This document shows, in pieces, positions 61,501 to 64,000 of a DNA stretch of 64,000 nucleotides; the first letter of the stretch is position 1, and the number at the start of each line of letters is the position of its first letter. The stretch comes from Mytilus californianus (taxonomy: Eukaryota; Mollusca; Bivalvia; Mytilida; Mytilidae), in NCBI RefSeq assembly GCF_021869535.1, contig NW_026262581.1, positions 77,529,955 to 77,593,954 on the forward strand, given 5' to 3'. Under the pieces are notes generated by a model. That model had not been told where the DNA came from. It saw nothing but the letters and a program-made list of their open reading frames with translations, and ran no database searches. Made by a program: the position numbers and the translations under genes.

Positions 61501-61577
61501 ACTTTTACTATCATATAATTGTTAATGCAGATAAGAGTACTTTGTCCATTTCACATAAACATAGTGATGAATTGTAA
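36112..61577 (+). CDS. PM20D1: PM20D1-like N-fatty-acyl-amino-acid synthase/hydrolase (11 exons, complete)
   Basis: Exons are 36112-36370, 40110-40342, 41433-41519, 42507-42643, 44783-44902, 49608-49683, 50167-50228, 54051-54129, 57642-57713, 59839-60004 and 61348-61577. All introns are GT-AG and in phase, giving 506 residues (the human enzyme is about 500). Residues 6-23 form a hydrophobic signal peptide or signal anchor. The peptidase M20 fold is complete. Metal and catalytic residues are His126 and Asp128 ([10 protein letters not shown]), Asp158 (RGAIDFK), Glu192 as base and Glu193 (GHDEE), Asp220 (LDEG) and His466 (FHGVNE). The dimerisation-domain His260 (GHSSMP) is present. PM20D1 reversibly condenses fatty acids with amino acids in the secretory pathway or outside the cell. 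The protein ends HSDEL, an ER-retrieval-like tail. Other M20 members such as aminoacylase-1 fit less well because they lack the N-terminal hydrophobic segment. Confidence 0.9.
36467..37360. mobile_element. MITE of about 0.9 kb with GTCGTTTCGTAAC-type inverted ends
   Basis: The left end (36481-36535: AGTCGTTTCGTAAC, then TTGTAACTGAGACGTTTC) is mirrored at 37262-37350, where several extra 17-bp units of the GGTTACGAAACGACC type have accumulated. It lies in the first intron of the PM20D1-like gene. No coding sequence is apparent. Confidence 0.65.
37535..37618 (+). mobile_element. Possible tRNA-derived SINE head
   Basis: 'ttggctcattcagtaatggc' resembles a polymerase III A box, and 'gatggttcgaatggg' 40 bases later resembles a B box, with tRNA-like spacing. 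No cloverleaf can be drawn confidently and no tail is evident, so this is only a candidate. Confidence 0.35.
37615..37730. repeat. Short minisatellite of 'gtcaaatcggcacct' units
   Basis: About six imperfect copies of a 15-17 bp unit occur (AGTCAAATCGGCACCTG and variants) with irregular spacing. They directly follow the SINE-like head. Confidence 0.7.
38755..38945 (-). mobile_element. Retroelement-like 3' fragment
   Basis: The segment from 'tgtggtatgattgccaacga' through 'gaaacaaatcaaacaagaaa' to 'tctttggttgggacatgcac' resembles, in style, the reversed 3' regions of mussel retroelements (compare 31860-32100). Similarity within this window is limited, so the assignment is weak. Confidence 0.35.
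40110..40342 (+). CDS. PM20D1: PM20D1-like exon 2 (first metal motif)
   Basis: The acceptor is TTTTTTTCAG and the donor is GTAAGC at 40343. It encodes [20 protein letters not shown], then HLDVVP and the [11 protein letters not shown] motif. It therefore carries His126, catalytic Asp128 and bridging Asp158. Confidence 0.92.
40935..41130 (+). pseudogene. Decayed reverse transcriptase fragment
   Basis: Shifting frames give [10 protein letters not shown] (compare APLLADLFLYSYE), HELLRKMKR, then [14 protein letters not shown] followed by SYVDHIYPV. These are in the same order as in the RT fragment at 21391, around the catalytic YxDD motif. Stops and frameshifts are present. It lies in the second intron of the PM20D1-like gene. 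Confidence 0.65.
41433..41519 (+). CDS. PM20D1: PM20D1-like exon 3 (GHDEE)
   Basis: This phase-0 exon is flanked by ATATTTAAG and GTAAGT. It ends exactly after [10 protein letters not shown], which holds the general base Glu192 and metal ligand Glu193. Confidence 0.92.
41610..41775. repeat. 51-bp tandem repeat, 3 to 4 units
   Basis: 'atgctgag.taggcataagt' recurs at 41614, 41665 and 41716 (51-bp period), with a diverged fourth copy at 41763. It is intronic. Confidence 0.75.
42507..42643 (+). CDS. PM20D1: PM20D1-like exon 4 (LDEG)
   Basis: The acceptor is TTTGATAG and the donor is GTAAGT at 42644. It encodes [20 protein letters not shown] followed by the metal-ligand segment FLLDEG (Asp220) and PGIKKTVA. 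Confidence 0.92.
43920..44680 (+). mobile_element. Degenerate AGCTCACC-family core without ends
   Basis: 'aaaaatagaacataggggta', 'gaaaatctgacagtggcaga' and 'gagttattgc' blocks repeat three to four times, as in 54781-55830. Neither terminal hairpin is recognisable. It ends about 100 bp before exon 5 of the PM20D1-like gene. Confidence 0.55.
44783..44902 (+). CDS. PM20D1: PM20D1-like exon 5 (GHSS)
   Basis: The acceptor is CTATTTACAG and the donor is GTAAGA at 44903. It encodes [20 protein letters not shown] followed by [19 protein letters not shown]. This is the conserved strand entering the dimerisation domain, with His260. Confidence 0.92.
45175..45381. mobile_element. TA-flanked MITE, copy 2
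   Basis: CTGTAAATTCAGAAATTAT at 45175 and its exact reverse complement ending at 45381 are flanked by TA (45173-45174, 45382-45383). The element is 207 bp long. It is the better-preserved partner of 9151-9356. Confidence 0.82.
45812..45903. repeat. Small fold-back TATAACAC...GTGTTATA
   Basis: About 90 bp are bounded by TATAACAC and GTGTTATA, with an inner 'gaaagacca'/'ggtctttc' pair. It may be a tiny MITE; the evidence is limited to these inverted arms. Confidence 0.45.
46465..46525. repeat. (GTC)n microsatellite
   Basis: About a dozen GTC triplets sit directly after the left hairpin, where related elements have CGTCCGTC runs. They create spurious Val- and Thr/Arg-rich frames on both strands. 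Confidence 0.9.
46884..47068. repeat. Two adjacent fold-backs with AGTGTAAGGGAG stems
   Basis: The first (46884-46961) pairs 'cataatttaaagcagtgtaa' with its reverse complement across a 20-base loop. The second (46992-47068) has the same stem sequence with several changes. They are either two copies of one small fold-back element or a tandem duplication. Confidence 0.8.
47520..49110. repeat. Higher-order tandem array, 397-bp trimer of 126/136-bp units
   Basis: 'gttctttgatatgctg' or its variant recurs at 47635, 47761, 47897, 48033, 48160, 48285, 48421, 48556, 48682, 48818, 48953 and 49079. Units fall into three types by the text before it (atatatgg, aattattgg, aattcttgg). From 48285 onward the order repeats strictly every 397 bases. 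Confidence 0.85.
49608..49683 (+). CDS. PM20D1: PM20D1-like exon 6
   Basis: The acceptor is ATAATTGTAG and the donor is GTATAT at 49684. It encodes [20 protein letters not shown] and HLAHE, part of the dimerisation domain. The acceptor lies only about 30 bp after a transposon tail. Confidence 0.88.
50167..50228 (+). CDS. PM20D1: PM20D1-like exon 7
   Basis: The acceptor is ATTTTGTAG and the donor is GTAAGT at 50229. This short exon encodes [20 protein letters not shown]. It matches the 'SNPWLFxPLIS' stretch I recall in vertebrate PM20D1. Confidence 0.88.
50985..51110 (+). mobile_element. Solo right end of the TGCCCCC family
   Basis: 'cttgagttatgtccctttgt', 'aaattgaaaaattgcaaaat' and 'aagcaggggcatctgtatct' match the end of 25811-27135. 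There is no left end. Confidence 0.6.
51475..51565. repeat. Polypyrimidine minisatellite, left block
   Basis: CCTTTCTCCCGCCCC-type units occur on the + strand, with high GC for the region. The same unit appears again at 53825-53945 in the same intron. The interval between them (51566-53820) is AT-rich with nothing recognised. Confidence 0.8.
53825..53945. repeat. Polypyrimidine minisatellite, right block
   Basis: These are CTCCTTTCTCCCGCCCC units, the same as the block at 51475. They lie 105 bp before exon 8 of the PM20D1-like gene. All-pyrimidine tracts of this kind can form triplex structures. Confidence 0.8.
54051..54129 (+). CDS. PM20D1: PM20D1-like exon 8
   Basis: The acceptor is TTATTTTCAG and the donor is GTAAAA at 54130. 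It encodes [20 protein letters not shown] and FNGGVK. The TNAIIRT motif is a conserved block of the M20 lid region. Confidence 0.9.
54201..54778 (+). mobile_element. GTCTCGCC-family element with diverged left hairpin
   Basis: The left hairpin is GTCTTGCCACTA-TGA-TAGTGGGCAAGAC (both arms present). The core resembles 32845-33655 and the right end is 'agagatatctctgtgtcaac'. It abuts the next element within two bases. Confidence 0.7.
54781..55830 (+). mobile_element. Pearl/HINE-like element, AGCTCACC family, copy 2
   Basis: The left hairpin is TAGCTCACCTGGCCC-GAA-GGGCCAAGTGAGCTT, followed by a CGTCCGTCATCGTCGTCG run. Two long core units begin 'acaaaaatcttct.ctctgaa' (about 54871 and 55371, roughly 500 bp). 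The right stem copy is 'acaggtgagcga' and the final hairpin is GGCTCT-TG-AGAGCC. This is the best-preserved copy of the family in the window. Confidence 0.8.
56140..56825 (+). mobile_element. Mussel dispersed repeat, two partial units
   Basis: 'ctcttcaactt.gtactttat', 'gagcgtcactgatgagtctt' and 'aaatttaatcctggtatcta' occur twice, about 355 bp apart. The upstream text 'gatctgcttacccttt' with 'ggagttcgtgttgctta' is one I recall from mussel retroelement 3' regions. It has no intact coding sequence. Confidence 0.55.
57642..57713 (+). CDS. PM20D1: PM20D1-like exon 9
   Basis: The acceptor is CTTTCTTTCAG and the donor is GTATGT at 57714. It encodes [20 protein letters not shown] and SLQE, corresponding to the NVIP..A.A..N.RIHPGQ segment of the family. 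The following 190 bp of intron contain two or three diverged copies of the exon's own 3' half. Confidence 0.9.
57714..57915. repeat. Diverged tandem copies of the 3' half of PM20D1 exon 9
   Basis: The exon 9 text 'cacagaattcacccagcaca' with 'aagaggtatgtaagataaga' is echoed at about 57733, 57781, 57837 and 57896. The echoes read 'cacagaattcacccggcac' and 'acagaatttctcccgcgc', followed by 'agtatgtaagataagagata'. The copies include the donor site itself. This is a local tandem amplification of an exon-intron junction. Confidence 0.75.
58181..59672 (+). mobile_element. GTCGCGCC-family element hosting a second element
   Basis: The left hairpin is GTCGCGCCTTCGAC-TTTT-GTCGAAAAAGCGAGAC. The core units (about 180 bp, 'ctatcctggatt.taccaaac', 'gtattttacttata.atggac') occur after the guest. 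The right stem copy is 'ataggcgagacac' and the final perfect hairpin is GGGTTCCGCGGAACCC. Confidence 0.75.
58284..59110 (+). mobile_element. Guest element, TACGCCCGTC family, 161-bp core
   Basis: The left hairpin is TACGCCCGTCAAA-TTT-TTGACGGGACGTA, followed by 'cgtccgtccgtctgtctgtc'. Units contain 'acatgtcgc.ccgtatctca' at 58364, 58530, 58691, 58853 and 59012. The right stem copy is 'gacgagcgtatca' and the final hairpin is GCGCTCATGGCGC. The host sequence continues across it ('ttaaagttttt' / 'aaattttaataactttctta'). Confidence 0.75.
59839..60004 (+). CDS. PM20D1: PM20D1-like exon 10
   Basis: The acceptor is TTTTTTCTTAG and the donor is GTCAGT at 60005. It encodes the [11 protein letters not shown] strand, a Ser/Pro/Gly loop and [13 protein letters not shown]. 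This is the return to the catalytic domain. Confidence 0.88.
60275..60425. mobile_element. Small MITE-like repeat with GGCAGATTTAGG/CCTGGATC ends
   Basis: The left CAGAGGCAGATTTAGGG and the right CCTGGATCAGCATCTG are imperfect reverse complements. Inner GGGGGCCC/GGGCCC pairs are also present. A related decayed piece is at 61080-61195. Confidence 0.45.
61348..61577 (+). CDS. PM20D1: PM20D1-like terminal exon (FHGVNE, stop, HSDEL tail)
   Basis: The acceptor is TTTTTTGTAG. The exon encodes [20 protein letters not shown], then [11 protein letters not shown] with the last metal ligand His466. It ends SHKHSDEL and TAA at 61575-61577. The last eight codons and the stop (61551-61577) overlap the first monomer of the satellite that follows. 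Confidence 0.92.
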
Positions 61578-62830
61578 ACCCATAGACTGCACATAAACAT
61601 TGATTGAATTGTGAATCATTAGACTGCACTTAAATATAGTGATGAATTGAAAAATCATAGACTGCACATAAACATTGATTGAATTGTGAATCATTAGACT
61701 GCACTTCAACAACGTGATGAATTGAAAATCCATAGTATAAATAAACATTGATTGAATTGTGAATCATTAGACTGCACTTAAACATAGTGATGAATTGAAA
61801 AATCATAGACTACACATAAACAGTGATTCAATTATAAATTATTAGACTCCACTTAAACATAGTGATAAATGGTAAATCCTTAGACTAAACATAAACAGTG
61901 ATTCAATTGTAAATCGTTAGACTCCACATAAACTCTGATTAATTGTAAATCTGCAGATTGCACATAAACACTAATTATTGTAAACCCATTGATAGATTGC
62001 ACATAAACAGTGCTTATTGTAAACCCACAGATTGCACATAAACACTGATTATTGTAAACCCATAGATAGATTGCACATAAACACTGATTATTGTAAACCC
62101 ACAGATTGCACATAAACACTGATTATTGTAAACCCATTGATAGATTGCACATAAACAGTGCTTATTGTAAACCCACCGATTGCACATAAACAGTGAATAT
62201 TGTAAACCCACAGATTGCACATAAACACTGATTATTGTAAACCCATTGATAGATTGCACATAAACACTGATTATTGTAAACCCACAGATTGCACATAAAC
62301 ACTGATTATTGTAAACCCATTGATAGATTGCACATAAACAGTGCTTATTGTAAACCCACAGATTGCATATAAACACTGATTATTGTAAACCCATTGATAG
62401 ATTGCACATAAACACTGATTATTGTAAACCCACAGATTGCACATAAACACTGATTATTGTAAACCCATTGATAGATTGCCTATAAGCACTGAATATTGTA
62501 AACCCACTGATAGATTTCCTATTAACACTGATTATTGTAAACCCATTGATATTATTGTAAACCCATTGATAGATTGTCTATAATCACTGATTATTGTAAA
62601 CCCATTGATAGATTGCCTATAAACAGTGCTTATTGTAAACCCATTGATAGATTGCCTATAAACAGTGCTTATTGTAATCCCATTGATAGATTGCCTATAA
62701 ACACTGATTATTGTAAACCTATATATTGCATATAAACAGAGATTAATTGTAAATCCATAGACTGCACATTAACAGTTATGATTAGGAAACCCATAGACTG
62801 CACATAAACAGTAATTAATTCTTATTCAAT
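61551..62830. repeat. Satellite array, 35/39-bp alternating units (74-bp dimer)
   Basis: 'cacataaaca.tgattattgt' plus 'aaacccacagattg' (35 bp) alternates with the longer 'aaacccattgatagattg' form (39 bp), with starts at 62000, 62035, 62074, 62109 and 62148. The older, more diverged left part (61578-61960) has 'tgaattgtgaatcattagac' units. The first monomer overlaps the 3' end of the PM20D1-like coding sequence. Confidence 0.9.
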
Positions 62831-62834
62831 AGAT

Positions 62835-63560
62835 TGTAACATTGAATAATTTCCCCTGTGAAATATTGTCTGCCGGACAAAATTTAATAATTTTGTCAGG
62901 TTCTTTTGGGACAATATTTCACTGTGAATTACTATCCGTGACAATATTTTCTAATCAAAGTATGTCTTCCCTGGGAAATTGAACACCATGAAATTGTGAG
63001 AGTGTTTCTGAAATCTTTGGAATATTTTTCTTCAAAAGTTCAAATGTATGTGTATAACTTGACGCCGCATCCAATAATTCTCATTTATAGTAGTACACAT
63101 GCATGAAGCATGCACATTTTTATATATATAAGTGAAAAAATTTTGTTAGCCAACTATTTTATATAAAAAACAAATATATATTTTATCATAAGCTTATCAA
63201 ATTTGCATTTAATGATTAAAGTCATGTTTATTTTACCATATTGTACTGTTTAGGTATAAGTAAAGTATTGACAATCACTTATACTATATGTTTTCTATTC
63301 TCAATAAAGTAAAAAAAAGATATCGTCCAAAATATTATTTTTGATTACCTTCCTTTCATAAGACAAAATTTCAGGACACTCAATCCATGAAATATTGTCT
63401 CAATATACACAAAATGTAATTTTGGATAACCTCCCTTTCATTAGACAAAATTTCATTACTATCAATATATGAAATATTGCCCAATAATACAAAACTTTCT
63501 ACGGGACAAAATATCAATAAACATTATCATGAAATATTGTCTTGTGAGACATTTCATAGA
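62835..63560. repeat. AT-rich stretch with repeated GAAATATTGTC motifs
   Basis: GAAATATTGTC and its reverse complement GACAATATTTC recur about eight times with irregular spacing, for example near 62860, 62910, 63390 and 63530. I see no ends and no coding sequence. The function or origin is unknown. Confidence 0.5.
63303..63308 (+). terminator. Candidate polyadenylation signal AATAAA for the PM20D1-like gene
   Basis: This is the first AATAAA beyond the satellite that sits in a GT/T-rich context. If used, the whole satellite array would be in the 3' UTR. An AATAAA inside the array (61740) is an alternative. Confidence 0.35.
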
Positions 63561-63879
63561 ACACTATTTTGCTTTACAACTGCACATAAACAGTGATGAA
63601 TATTTAAAAAGTATTATCAAAAATACATAACTCCAAGGTAAATTTAAAAGGGTTACAGTTCATAAAAACTGACAAAATCAAACATTAAGACTATATCAAC
63701 CAACAGACTAATGAAAAACAATTGGCATATTCCTGACTTGGTACAGGCATTTAAAAAAAAAATTGTGGGTTAAACCTGGTTTTATAGCAAGATAAACAAG
63801 ACCATCTTGTATGATTTGTGAAGTAGACACTGAATATTTATCTATAAGGTCTTCATACTTTCTGATGAACTTTTTTTAG

Positions 63880-64000
63880 AAAAATTACAAGAATTTCTCT
63901 GAGTATCCTTCACTCTTCAAATTTCTGCTCAGACACTGATGACATTTTACAACATCTGAGTAGCAGCTGCAAGCTCTTGAATATTGTCTGAGTTGAGAAA
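63880..64000 (-). pseudogene. BTB-kelch-like fragment, decayed
   Basis: Read on the reverse strand from 64000, the frame gives FLNSDNIQELAAATQML. It then runs through stops (NVISV, AEI, RVKD) in an order resembling the BACK-domain start of KLHL proteins ('..NVQELLAAA.LLQL..V...C..FL'). Stops fall where Cys or Gln would be expected, suggesting a pseudogene. The first 17 codons could instead be a real exon ending at a GTAAAA donor, with the gene continuing beyond the window edge. Confidence 0.35.

Noticed and set aside
61551..62376. Long reverse-strand frames with repeated CNLWVYNK / YVQS motifs
   Set aside because: They are translations of the 35/39-bp satellite. The regular periodicity leaves a frame open by chance.

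Overview
The window is a stretch of AT-rich, intron-rich animal nuclear DNA. It most likely comes from a bivalve mollusc, probably a mussel close to Mytilus. That assignment rests on long introns with GT-AG borders, single-copy metazoan exons, and a dense load of non-autonomous transposons with tandem-repeat cores of about 160 bp (the 'pearl'/HINE style described in bivalves). It also rests on several dispersed sequences that I recognise from memory as common in mussels. There is no prokaryotic or viral gene structure, and almost all short open frames are chance frames or repeat translations.

Two protein-coding genes are supported, both on the + strand. (1) From 717 to 18469 there are eight in-phase exons encoding the C-terminal 306 residues of a TBK1/IKK-epsilon-like kinase: the end of the scaffold-dimerisation domain and the C-terminal coiled coil. 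The kinase and ubiquitin-like domains must lie upstream of the window. A polyadenylation signal lies at 19124. (2) From 36112 to 61577 there are eleven in-phase exons encoding a complete 506-residue M20 metallopeptidase-fold enzyme, orthologous to PM20D1 (N-fatty-acyl-amino-acid synthase/hydrolase). All expected metal and catalytic residues are present. Its last codons spell HSDEL and lie inside the first monomer of a downstream satellite array. At the right edge, on the - strand, there is a decayed fragment resembling a BTB-kelch protein. I see no functional link between the two main genes; they are neighbours separated by about 17.6 kb of mobile-element debris.

The rest is repeats. Introns of the TBK1-like gene hold a MITE at 1358, a MITE at 3445, a LINE reverse-transcriptase relic on the - strand (6160-6763), a 12-copy 59-bp minisatellite (9405-10125) and a perfect 64-bp inverted repeat (10847-10996). 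They also hold a 44/37-bp minisatellite array (11953-18110) that has been split by a 2.7-kb element flanked by TTAA. The intergenic region 19310-36100 holds a reverse-transcriptase element (about 21300-23390), a TAA-flanked Harbinger-like MITE (24483-24734) and nested pearl/HINE-like elements (25090-29415, 32845-33655). Introns of the PM20D1 gene hold further nested elements. The clearest are a 2.9-kb element (46423-49327) inserted cleanly inside an older member of its own family, and a similar two-layer nest at 58181-59672.

The most interesting structural pattern is that at least six sequence-unrelated repeat families in this window follow one plan. Each has a left terminal hairpin, a CGTC-rich stretch, a tandem core of about 130-170 bp, a right copy of the left stem, and a final compact right hairpin.
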